Of a stretch of DNA of 40,389 nucleotides, positions 30,301 to 40,389 are shown one piece after another. The DNA comes from an uncultured Clostridia bacterium (GTDB lineage Bacteria; Bacillota; Clostridia; TANB77; CAG-508). The notes below the pieces were generated by a model. That model was not told where the DNA came from, ran no database searches, and was given only the letters and a program-made list of their open reading frames with translations. How positions within the stretch are numbered: position 1 is the stretch's first letter; every line of letters begins with the position of its first letter. The translations under genes were made by a program, and so were the position numbers. The stretch is taken from assembly GCA_947624195.1 (NCBI GenBank), contig CANQJH010000015.1, forward strand, positions 1 through 40,389, written 5' to 3'.

Positions 30301-32198
30301 GGGTCACTTGGGTTTGGAGTAAGCACTGTTCCTGTTCCTACTGCTGTATTATTTAATACAAATTTACCCTCTGCTTCTGGTATTTGTGTATCTTCTGGAA
30401 TCTCGTATTCATATTTTAATACCACTTCTTGTCCAGGAACTAATTTGTCAATTATTACTCTGCCATATACTCCTGTTTGTACATATCTTACATGCGCTCC
30501 ATTAATGCTTGACTGCTCTAGTTCTACAAATCTACCACTAATTAAAGCGTCTCCAACATTTATATTTATAATGTCTTTTGAACCTGTGTTTATTACCTTT
30601 ATTACATATTGTGCCACTTCGCCTGGTTCGTAACTGTCTCTTAGAGTTTCTTTTGTTACAACCATATTTTTGCTTTCGTCTACTACATAAACGTTTTCTT
30701 CCGCTTCAGCAGTAAGTTGTTTTTCTATAGTTAAATCTGGGTTATCTGGATCTGGTACTGTTGTTGTTCCTGTTGCTTGTACTACATTTGTTACCTTTAC
30801 CTTGTCTTCTCCGTCTTCTAGTTGACCTAATGTGGTTGTAAATTTCAATTCTACGCTCTCTGCTGCTTGCAATTGTCCTATGACTACTACCTTTTTACTT
30901 ATCTTATTTACATTTGATGTATGTATATCTTCAAACTCACCGTCTATTAAAGTTTCTTTAACTTCTATATTTCTTATTACTCTGTCTGATGTATTTGTTA
31001 CTTTAATAGTGTATATTGCAGTTTCGCCTGGTCTGTAAATTGTCTTGTCTGCGTATTTTTCTACTTTAATTCCCGCTTCTCCATTTAAGTTTACTTTTTG
31101 TCTTTCATTTACGTAACCTACCCCAACTTGTTGTACTGGTGTTTGTGCTCCTTGGTATGTTATTTCAAAATCTTTTACTTCTGTATTTAATACAAATCCA
31201 TTTCCTGCTTTTATTTCTTTTATGTAGTATTTTCCTATTGGTAAGTTATCCAAATATGCTATTCCATCTGCATTAGTTGTTATTGTTCCAATTAGAGTAT
31301 CCTTTTTGTACTTAACAGCGTCTGAGTTATATTGTGTTTTTATATCTTCTTTTGCATATACCTCAAACTCTGCACTCTGTATTCCTGCCAATCCATATTG
31401 AGTAGTTAATCCATTCTCTCCTGCTTTTGTACCTGTTATAAATTCTCCTGTTTTTGTGATTTTTATCTCACCTAGCATTTGTTCATTGTATTGGTCTACT
31501 ATTGCTGTGGCTACATCGATTTCAGGATATTCATAATTTGATTCATTTGGTCCTATTGTAAATTGTACTGCTGCTTTTTTGGTTGAGGTTGTTGTTCCAT
31601 TTGTTATTTTACCCTCATATCCATTTTGTATATATCCATTTGGTGCTTCAACTTCTCTTAACTCGTATCTACCTATTTTTAAAGTTTCTGGTGTTACTAA
31701 ATAACCCTCTGCATTTATTCTATATGGATTCTCTGCTGTTCCTACTTTTGTATCTCCAGATGTTTGCTCTATATACTTACTGTCGTCCAAGCTCCATATT
31801 CTATATGCTGCGGTCTTATTTAGTACCATTTCTTTGCTTTCGCTATCTCTTTTGTTGACTTTTACCAATGCTTCAAACTTTTTATGGTTTGATATTACAC
31901 TATTTACATTTATTATTTCTAAATCTTGTCCTCTATATGTTGCGTTAATTTCTATCTTTTCAGGACTTAGCTCATAATATTCTGGTGCACTTATTTCTTT
32001 TACGTAATATCTTCCTAATGGTAAATCTGCTTTAAACAAAGCTTTTCCTTGTGCATTGGTTGTTGATTTTTCAATTAATGAGTCTTTACTTAATAATAAT
32101 CTACCGTCACTTGCTGTTATATCCTCTAATGAATATAATCCAAATTCTGCTCCTTGTATGTCTTCGCCGGTTTTTATGTCTTTCTTTATTATGCCTAG
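26238..32198 (-). repeat. Three superrepeats in the second giant gene
   Basis: LGIIK landmarks are at 32198, 30227, 28256 and 26237, giving periods of 1,971, 1,971 and 2,019 bases. The last unit is longer, partly from a 36-base Pro/Asp linker expansion. The units are the same kind as those at 13042-18972, and many blocks are identical or nearly so between genes. Confidence 0.9.
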
Positions 32199-35100
32199 TC
32201 TTACATTATTTTTTATTACATCCACATCTGCTTCATCTTGGTCTCTTGTTTCTTCTTGTATTGGATGTTGTGGGTCACCTGGATTTGGAGTTATAACTGT
32301 TCCTCTTCCTACTACTATGTTGTTTAATACATATTTTCCCTCAGCTTCTGGTATTTTTATATTCTCTGGTATCTTATATTCGTACTTTAATACTACTTCT
32401 TGACCTGGAACTAATTTGTCTATTATTACTCTACTGTAATCACTTTGACCCGCTTCAGTTTGAGCATAATTTACATTTGCTCCATTAATATTTGACTCAT
32501 CTAGTTCAACAAATCTTCCATCTAATACGATATCTCCAACATTTATATTAATAATGTCTTTTGAACCTGTGTTAATTACCTTTATTACATATTGTGCAGT
32601 TTCTCCTGGTTCATAGCTATCTCTTAGGGCTTCCTTTGTTACAACCATATTTTTGCTTTCATCTACTACATAAACATTTTCATCTGCCTTATCTTCTACT
32701 TCAGTTTCTACTCCCATTGCTGGATTGTCTGGAAGTGGTATGGTTGTAGTACCTTTTGCGGTTACTTCATTATGTATTTTAACTTTTTCTTCCCCAGCCT
32801 CTAACGCTCCAACTGAAGTTGTAAATTTTAATTCTATGCTTTGTGATGCTTTTAGTTGTCCTATGATTACTACTTTATCACTTACAACATTTACGTTTGC
32901 TACATGCATATCCTCAAATTGACCATCTATTAGAGTTTCTTTAACCTCTATATTTCTTATTACTCGGTCAGTTGTATTTGTTACTTTAATTGTATATGTA
33001 ATTTTTTCACCTGGTCTGTATATTGTCTTGTCTGCCTCTTTTTCTATTTTGATACCTGCTTTACCATTTAGATTTACTTTTTGTCTTTCATTTACATAGT
33101 CTACTTCTACTACTTGTACTGGTGTTTCCTGTCCTTGATATGTTATTTCAAATTCTTTTTCTTCTTTATTTAATGTAAATCCAAATCCAGCTTGTGTTTC
33201 TCTTATATAATATTTACCTATTGGTAAGTTATCCAAATATCCTATTCCATTTGCATTTGTTGTTATTGTTCCTATCAATGTATCTTTTGCATATTTAACA
33301 ACATCTGAATTGTACTGTGTTTTTATGTCTTCTTTTGCACGTATCTCAAATTGCGCATTTGCAATATTATCTAGTTCATAGTTAAATGTTACAGAACCAT
33401 CAGCATTTGTTGTTGTTCCTTTTAAGAATTCTCCCTTTTTGTTGATTTTTAGTTCTCCCAACATTTCTGTATTGTATTGGTCTACACTTATTACAAACTG
33501 ATTTGCATTACTATCTTGATAATAAGCCACATGTGTTGATATTGTGAATTTTACTTTTGATTTTGGAGTTGCTGTTTGTTGTCCATTTTCTATTGTTCCC
33601 TCATGACCACTTAGTACATATCCATCTGGTGCTTCTACTTCTTCTAATACATAATCTCCTATTTGTAATCTTACAGGTGTCATGAAATATCCATCTTCAG
33701 TTAGTCTAAATGGGTTTTCAAGAGTTCCTACTTCTTCCACTGTAGGATATCCTATTTGGTAGGTCATATATTTGTTCTCTGTTTCACTCCATATTCTATA
33801 ACCTGCTGTTTTGTTTAGTACCAACTCTTGTGTTGTTGCATCTTTCTTGTTTACCTTTATCAATGCTTCAAATTCATCGTCTACCACATAGAAGTACTGT
33901 AACTTATCTCTTAAATCTTCTCTAACTGTTACTACTACTGGGTCAGCTATATATCTATTATCTGGTACGGTATTTTCTATTACTACATATTTTCCATATG
34001 CCAATAATGGGCTTACAAGTACTCCTTTTACTTGTTGCTGTTGTCCATCTACAGTTTCTGTTATAGTTTGCGTAAATATTTCTGCTATCCTTGTTCCATT
34101 ACTACTTTGTGAATAATCCATTGCTGTTTGTTCATTATCATAATTATATCCTATAAAGTCTTTTGGATTGTAATTTCCGTTTTCATCTGGTTTTACTTTG
34201 CCGTTTTTTACAAAACTTAAGTCACTTATTAAGAATATCTTAAATCCTGCTCCCTCTAGTGGAGATTCTTCTGTTGAAGCACTGTTTTGTGAGAATTTTT
34301 GTAATCTAAATGCTTGTTTCTTTACCATTTCTTGAACTGTAGCTTCTTTGTATACGTGAGCTGTTTGTTCTCCTTGATAGTCAATTGTAACATTATATTT
34401 TTCGCTTGACAATAAATATCCAGTTGGTGCTGTGATTTCGCGAATGTAATATTTTCCTATTTCAACATCTTCATATGATAATTTTCCATTTACTATTGTT
34501 TGTCTTTGTACTTCTTCGTCTTTTGCATATATTCTGCCTGTTACAGTATCTTGATGATATATATCTTCAGCTGCATACAAACCATATACGGCTCCATCTA
34601 AAGTCGCATTTCCTTGTGGTAGATATCTTCTTGTTTCAATATCTATCTTATCTACACTTATTGTTCCTTTTACTCTAGTATTGCTGTATATTCCTACACC
34701 ATTTGTTATTTCCACTGTATTGCCATTATTATCAGCAGTTATAACTACATCATTTTTTACTTTTTCTAATGTTGCAGGATTACTATAATCTCCGTAGTAT
34801 CCCTCTGGAGCTTGAGTTTCAACTATTCTAAATCTACCCTCATTTCTTCTATTTGCATATAGCCAATCACTACTTACATATGTTCTGTCATCTTGGAACT
34901 TTAATGTGATTGTATCTCCTTTTCTGTTGATTTTGTACTCTTCGAATTTATCTGTATTTTTATTGTATTCATATACAGTAAATGTTGCACCCTCAATTCT
35001 TCCTAGAGTTTCACTATCAACCTTTATAGCTTGTATCAAGACTTTCCAAGGTTCATTAGTTAAATTCAAATTAGGTATAGTGCTTGGATTTTTTGTTGCA

Positions 35101-35385
35101 TAAGTATATTCATGGTATCCTGGGTCAGTTAAAGTAAATAAAACTTCTTGTCTTGAATTTGTATAGTAATATGGTGACTCCTCTTCTGTTATCTTAAACT
35201 TTCCTACATTTATTGCAGAATATTCTATAACTGGTGTTTTATATGTTCCATCACCATTATCTGTTAACAAATCTCTTGCATCCCAACCGTTACTTTTTTT
35301 ATTCCACTCATATAATCTAAATTTTGCTTGGTTTAAAACTTCTCCAGTTATACTATCAGTCTTCTTTAAAGTTAACAATGCCTTT

Positions 35386-37669
35386 GGATATGGTGTATTT
35401 GTTATATCATATGTAAATCTTGTTACTGTTAAACCTTTTTTGAAATATCCTCCTCCATTATCATTTTTTAAATCTATATATTTTACTTTTTCAGCAGTAT
35501 CTATCCTATATTTATTTTCTGGGTCATCCTCATCAACGCTCCAGAAATAATGGTCTGGTGCTTTTACTTCCAATACCTTAAATTTACCTTGATTTGTTGG
35601 ACTGTACTGAATTTGACTTGAAATATATGTTCCATCACCATTATCTGTAAAAGTATCTATTTCTCTTGTATAATCACTTCCAGTCCACTCATATATTTTA
35701 AATATTGCTCCTGATAATCCTGTTCCTGATTGATTTGTTACACTATCCTTTTTATTTATAGAAATTTGAGCCATTGGATAATGTAAGTTTGTTTGTGTAC
35801 CCAAATCATAAGTATATACTGTTTTTTGATTTGAAGCAGTATGTGCTATTGTTACTTCTCTTGTAAATTGAGTCAAACCTGCTACTCCAAAATCATCATT
35901 ACTTCCAAAATAACCTGTTGCAGCTTTTGTTTCTACTACTTTAAATTTTCCAAGGTTTGAAGCTGAATATTGATATGTACTTGATACATATTTATGAGTA
36001 GTACTATCATATCTTAATATCTCTCTTGCATATGTATTATAAGCTTTTTTGCTTTCATCCCATTCGTACACAGAAAATGTAGTGTTATCTACATACAAAT
36101 TATTATTTGTTGCATCTACTTTTGTTAATTCGATTATTCCTTTTGGATATGGTGTATTTGCTATATTATATGGGTAGTTTGTAACTATTAAACCTTTTTT
36201 GAAATATCCTCCATTATTATCATTTTTCAAATCAATATATTTTACTTTTTCAACTGTATCTAATCTAAATTTATTTTCTGGGTCATCATTAGTTACTGAA
36301 CCAAAGTAATTTGTTGGTGCTTTTTCTTCTATTACTTTAAACTTACCTTGATTTGACGGAGTATATTGAATTTCACTAGAAATATATGTTCCATTTTTAT
36401 TGTCTTTTAAAGTGTCTATTTCTTTTGTATAGTCACTTCCAGTCCACTCATATATTTTAAATATTGCTCCTGACAAACTTATATCGCTTACTCCTGTTAT
36501 ACTATCTTTTTTAGTAATTGCCACTTGAGCTTTTGGATAATGTAAGTTTGTTTGTGTACCCAAATCATAAGTATACAATGTTTTTAAATTTGTATTAGGG
36601 TGAGCTATTGTTACTTCTCTTGTAAATTGCGTTAAATCAGCTACTCCAAAATCATTATTACTTCCAAAGTAATTATCTGGCGCATCTGTTTCTACTACTT
36701 TAAATTTTCCAAGATTTGAAGCTGAATATTGATATGTACTTGATCTATATTTATGAGTTGCACTATCATATTTTAAAGTTTCTCTTGCAGTTGTATTATA
36801 TGCTTTTTTGCTTTCATCCCATTCATAAACTGAGAATGTAGCACCCTCTAAATACATATCATTATGTGTAGCATCTACTTTTGTTAGTTCTATTACTCCA
36901 TTTGGATATGGTGTATTTGCTATATCATATGGATAATTTGTAACTGTTAAACCTTTTTTGAAATATCCTCCTCCATTGTCATTTTTCAAATCAATATATT
37001 TTACTTTTTCAGTTGTATCTAATCTGTATTTATTTTCTGGATCATCCTTATCTACTGAACCAAAATAATATGCTGGTGCTTTTGTTTCTAATATTTTAAA
37101 TTTACCTTGGTTTGTTGGAGTGTATTGAATCTCTTTTGAAATATATGTTCCGTCACCATTGTCTGTTAAGGTATCTATCACATTTGTATAATTGCTTCCG
37201 TCCCATTCATATATTTTAAATACTGCTCCTGATAATCCTGCTCCTGTTTCATGTGTTATAACATCCCTTTTAGTAATTGATACTTGAGCTTTTGGATAAT
37301 GTAAGTTTGTTACTGGATTGCCATTATTTAATGTATATGTGTAAACTGTCTGCCTATTTGTTGATGTATGCTGTATTGTTATTTCTTGTGAAAATGCTGT
37401 TAAGCCTGCTACATTAAAATCATTATTGCTTCCAAAGTAATTATCTGGCGCATCTGTTTCTACTATCTTAAATTTGCCTAAATTTGTTGCTGAATACTGT
37501 AATTGGGTTGAACTATATTTATGTGTACTACTATTATACTTTAATGTTTCTCTTGCACTTGTATTATACGTACCTGTATTTTTATTATATTCATAAACCG
37601 AGAATGTAGCGCCTGATAAGTAACCTCCATTTGTTGCATCTGTTTTTGTTACCTCTATTATTCCTTTTG
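35386..37669 (-). repeat. Three tandem 253-residue SpaA-pair repeats
   Basis: The landmark GGATATGGTGTATTT recurs at 37669, 36904, 36145 and 35386 (periods 765, 759, 759), and a second landmark GGATAATGTAAGTTTG at 37294, 36535 and 35776 (759, 759). Each unit codes for two different Cna-B domains in B-A order. The first giant gene has no such array. Confidence 0.88.
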
Positions 37670-39281
37670 GATATGGTGTATTTGTTGCACTAAATGTTTT
37701 GTCAATTACATTAGAAGTTCCTGAAGTTTTTTCTAGTGTAAAAGTAGAAGTATATAAACCGTCTATTCCATTACTACCTACTCCATCTCCACTTACACTT
37801 CCATAGTAGTTATTTGGGGCCGTTGTTTCCACTAACTGGAATCTTCCTTGGTTAGTTTCTGAATATTGTATGTAATTATAATAATAATATTGATTACTTG
37901 AGTCCCAACTCAAGTTTGCAATTTTTACATAACTTCCATTATTATATTGTCTTATTTCAAATGTTGCTCCTGAAAGCTTTGCCTTTGTGATAGCATCTGT
38001 TTTATTTACAATTACTTTAGCTTTTGTATAAGGTGTATTTGATATAGTTGTTGAATAAGTAAATGTACCAGATGAAGATAAGTTCTGAGTCGTCATGTCT
38101 ATTGATACATCACCTGCAGTTATGTAATAGTCTGCTGGTGCTTTGGTTTCTTTTATTTTGATACTACCATTTTTTGTTTCCGTATATGATACACTAACAG
38201 AATAATTTCCACCACCGTTATCAGTAAAAGTTTTAATCTTTGTACCATCTGAATTCTGTAATTCAAATGTGGCTCCTGCTAGTTTTTTATTACTATTTGT
38301 TGAGTCTTGTTTCGTTATACTAATTGTTCCTGAAATTGGCTCGCAAACTACATTTATAGTATAGTTCTGTCGAATATCACTACATGTGTAACTACCTGAC
38401 TTAATATTTGAAATTGACTGTGAAGTACCATTTACTGTAACACTTTTTATGTAATAACCTTTATCTGGTGTCCACGTTACTGTCTTATTGCTATGAATCG
38501 TTATATTATTTTCGCTTTGAGTTATAGTTCCATGTGTGATTGACGTGGTAACATTGTAATATAATGTTGTTAATACCACATTTGAATTTTTAGTTTGGGT
38601 TCCTGATACTCCCTCTCTCGTATAGATGTACTTAGACGTATTGCTAATATGGTGTTCTTTACCACTCGGGGTTGAGTGAGCTTCATTATTACCAAGACTT
38701 GCTGTTAGACCAGCCCCCGACTTGACTGTCACAGGAATTGTTATTGAATATACGTGCATATAAAAATCCTGATTATTTAGTGCTGACGAGTTAGCGGTAA
38801 CTGTAACTGTACTACCTGTAGACACGCTAAAGTAACTTGACGCATTATGTCCATCTTCATCTACAACTGTGACAGTACCGTTAATTGTTAAATTCGAATC
38901 AATAGTATCTTGAATATTAAAGCTCTTGTATCTCGGATCACTAAATGTGTTTGGATATACTTTATTAAAGTTAATTATGTAACCATAATAGTTGTTTGGA
39001 ATATATTGTTGTATAACATAATTAAATGAATTGCCCTCTGTAGCTGTATTTGATGTAACTAGGCTACTACCACTCTTAATATACTTTTTTATACTTTCAC
39101 TTTCAAACGGAGTTAACGACATAAAGTTATACGTTATTCCGCAGGACTCTCCTCCATACGTAAATTTATACGAGGACCCTGCACTTAATTGTGTAGTAAT
39201 ATATGCTGACTGCTTTACCCATGCAGCACCACATCTTCCTCCACTTACATTTTGAACTATAACCTTTAATATTATGAATAT

Positions 39282-39558
39282 TTATAATATTTGTAATATT
39301 ATTGATATTTCAATACTTTCAAGAACAAAGTATCTTTTATATTTTTAATATTTATAGTATTTAGTTTATTATAAATATTTATATTCTGTGGACAAATCGT
39401 GGACATTGTCCACATTCGCTTACTGAATCAAATATATTTATTCTAGTGAAGATAATAATATTTCTTCACTAGACATATTATATAGCGTAATAAAAAAATA
39501 AGCAATAAAAATAGCGAAATTTATTTAATAATATTTTAGAGGATATTTTATGGTAAAA
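39282..39558. other. AT-rich junction with inverted repeats between the truncated giant gene and the recombinase
   Basis: No gene is visible. Homology to the other giant gene fades between about 39250 and 39281. Three AATATTAT or ATAATATT motifs follow (39268-39302). GTGGAC-att-GTCCAC (39399-39413) has an extra TGTGGAC at 39387-39393. A perfect hairpin TCTAGTGAAGA/TCTTCACTAGA lies at 39442-39473. A cluster of short direct and inverted repeats beside the 3' end of an integrase gene resembles an attachment site, but no core sequence can be proven from one junction. Confidence 0.45.
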
Positions 39559-40389
39559 TTATATATTATATTTTGCAATGTTATCAATCACATTAGATTT
39601 TGTTATTTCTTCAAAAGAATCATTTGCTTGTTTTCTTGAATCTTCTGTACTTGATATATAATAATTTTCTGTTGTTTCTATATTTCTATGACCTAGTATA
39701 TCTGCAACATCTCTAATTTCAGCACCATTTTTTAGTATTTTAGTTGCATAACTTCCTCTTAAATCATAAAATCTACATTTTTCTATTCCAAGTTCTTCGT
39801 GTATAACCTTAAATGGATACCTAGTTATATCTGTTCCATTATAAGTTCCATTTTCTTTTGTAAATACTAAACGGAAAATGTTTTCATTTGAAGTATTATC
39901 ATTTTTAACGATTCTTTGTTCAATTACTTTACCATACTCATTAATTTCATCTTCTAAATGATAATAATTGTAATTTGATCCATAAACCTTCATTAAATAT
40001 TCTTGCTTTTTTTTATAATTTTTTAAAGCATTTAATAATGTTTTACTTATATGAATCTGTCTTTTACCAGATGATGTTTTTGTTGTACCAATAAACCATC
40101 TTCCCTTTTTATCTTTAGGTTTATCATAAACATTATGAGAAACACTAATTATTTCATTTTCAAAATCAATATCATCCCAACTTAAAGCACAAACCTCACC
40201 AGTTCTCATTCCTGTAAAACAAGAAGTCAAGAAAGCACAAGTAAAAGCGTCATTATTTTTAAATCTGTTTAAAATTATATCTATTTCTTCTTGTGTATAT
40301 AAATGCTTAATGTCCTCTCTTTCTTTATTCAATTTTGGTAATCTTATTGTTAAAGCAGGATTATATTTTATAAAACCATATAAATTACA
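39559..40389 (-). CDS. Tyrosine recombinase/integrase, 5' end beyond the right edge
   Basis: The frame is open for 276 codons plus stop and reaches the edge, so the N-terminal core-binding domain is mostly missing; FIKYNPALTIRLPKLNKERE is the usual linker before the catalytic domain. A TTG at 40332 is an internal codon, not the true start. Catalytic motifs are TGMRTGEVCAL (first Arg), a beta-hairpin Lys in TKTSSGKRQI, FYDLRGSYAT (second Arg), LGHRNIETT and the Tyr nucleophile in ENYYIS. The first His of the usual HxLRH box is replaced by Tyr, and the residue after the Arg is Gly. The enzyme would cut and rejoin DNA at specific sites, as in phages, integrative elements or invertible switches. 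Its 3' end faces the decapitated giant gene 280 bases away. Confidence 0.85.
   Translation of the reverse strand, partial: CNLYGFIKYNPALTIRLPKLNKEREDIKHLYTQEEIDIILNRFKNNDAFTCAFLTSCFTGMRTGEVCALSWDDIDFENEIISVSHNVYDKPKDKKGRWFIGTTKTSSGKRQIHISKTLLNALKNYKKKQEYLMKVYGSNYNYYHLEDEINEYGKVIEQRIVKNDNTSNENIFRLVFTKENGTYNGTDITRYPFKVIHEELGIEKCRFYDLRGSYATKILKNGAEIRDVADILGHRNIETTENYYISSTEDSRKQANDSFEEITKSNVIDNIAKYNI

Larger units (their letters stand above)
24510..39281 (-). pseudogene. Second giant Cna-B/SpaA and DUF11-like surface protein, 5'-truncated (likely silent copy)
   Basis: The frame is open from 39281 to 24510; the first in-frame ATG is at 39122 and gives 4,870 residues. The 53 codons upstream are clearly homologous to the other giant (YGGESCGITYNFMS here, YGGDDCGMDYNFMS there) but contain no ATG, GTG or TTG. 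The true start, signal peptide and roughly 350 residues are missing, and no ribosome binding site or promoter is seen. Counting from the ATG: isopeptide-type domain (about 35-190), InlB-like repeat (195-265), SpaA/Cna-B domains, a 253-residue array (about 485-1245), further SpaA domains (1250-2010), DUF11-like pair (2015-2310), three superrepeats of about 658 residues, and the C-terminus shared with the first giant (LGRTGD, membrane helix, KNKHSK tail). The long intact frame means the loss of the 5' end is recent, or the copy is maintained by recombination. Confidence 0.8.

Noticed and set aside
11514..32922. Many plus-strand ORFs of 60-205 codons opposite the giant genes, some conserved in both copies (for example 12141-12758 and 25337-25954)
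   Set aside because: They are antisense shadows of the repeat-rich coding sequence: Leu/Ser/Phe-rich low-complexity translations without ribosome binding sites, conserved only because the sense strand is duplicated.
40330..40332. TTG at 40332 as the start of the recombinase
   Set aside because: The frame stays open to the window edge with typical integrase linker sequence, so this codon is internal.

Overview
The window comes from a very AT-rich member of the Bacillota, most likely a spore-forming and probably gut-associated clostridial lineage. The clues are strong AGGAGG-type ribosome binding sites, A/T-biased codons, a CwlD-type cortex amidase behind what looks like a sigma-E promoter, and giant sortase-type surface proteins built from Cna-B/SpaA and DUF11-like domains. 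I cannot name the species from sequence alone.

Layout, left to right. (1) 1-2040, minus strand: the 5' part of an unrecognised protein, then an AAA ATPase with a DUF4143 C-terminus. The ATPase has a near-consensus promoter bracketed by two identical 38-bp palindromes. (2) 2087-9727, minus strand: a membrane cyclic-glucan-synthase-like enzyme (GT84 plus GH94 layout). It is cut off inside its C-terminal phosphorylase domain, exactly where two tandem hairpins lie. (3) 9728-10720, plus strand: a cwlD-like amidase closed by a strong bidirectional terminator. (4) 10731-24171, minus strand: a transcription unit consisting of a sigma-A promoter, a giant surface protein (about 4,260 residues if its frameshift is repaired) and a small cytoplasmic protein of unknown function. 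A degenerate 34-bp tandem array runs across the end of the small gene. (5) 24438-39281, minus strand: a second giant surface-protein gene (at least 4,870 residues) related to the first and nearly identical over its last 2.7 kb. It has no signal peptide, no start region and no visible promoter. (6) 39282-40389: an AT-rich junction with inverted repeats, then a tyrosine recombinase running off the right edge.

The two giant genes occupy two thirds of the window and are its main interest. Both are tandem arrays: three superrepeats of about 658 codons each in the C-terminal half, and in the second gene a further array of about 253 codons. Their alternating identical and diverged blocks suggest exchange between the copies. 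The first gene is whole at its 5' end but is split by a +1 frameshift lying exactly in a near-perfect 8-bp tandem repeat; one more repeat unit would restore the frame. The second gene looks like a silent, 5'-decapitated copy next to a site-specific recombinase. Together this resembles a possible phase- and antigenic-variation locus for a giant cell-surface fibre. That reading is inference; the repeats, the frameshift and the truncations are read directly from the sequence. No tRNA, rRNA or CRISPR array was recognised.
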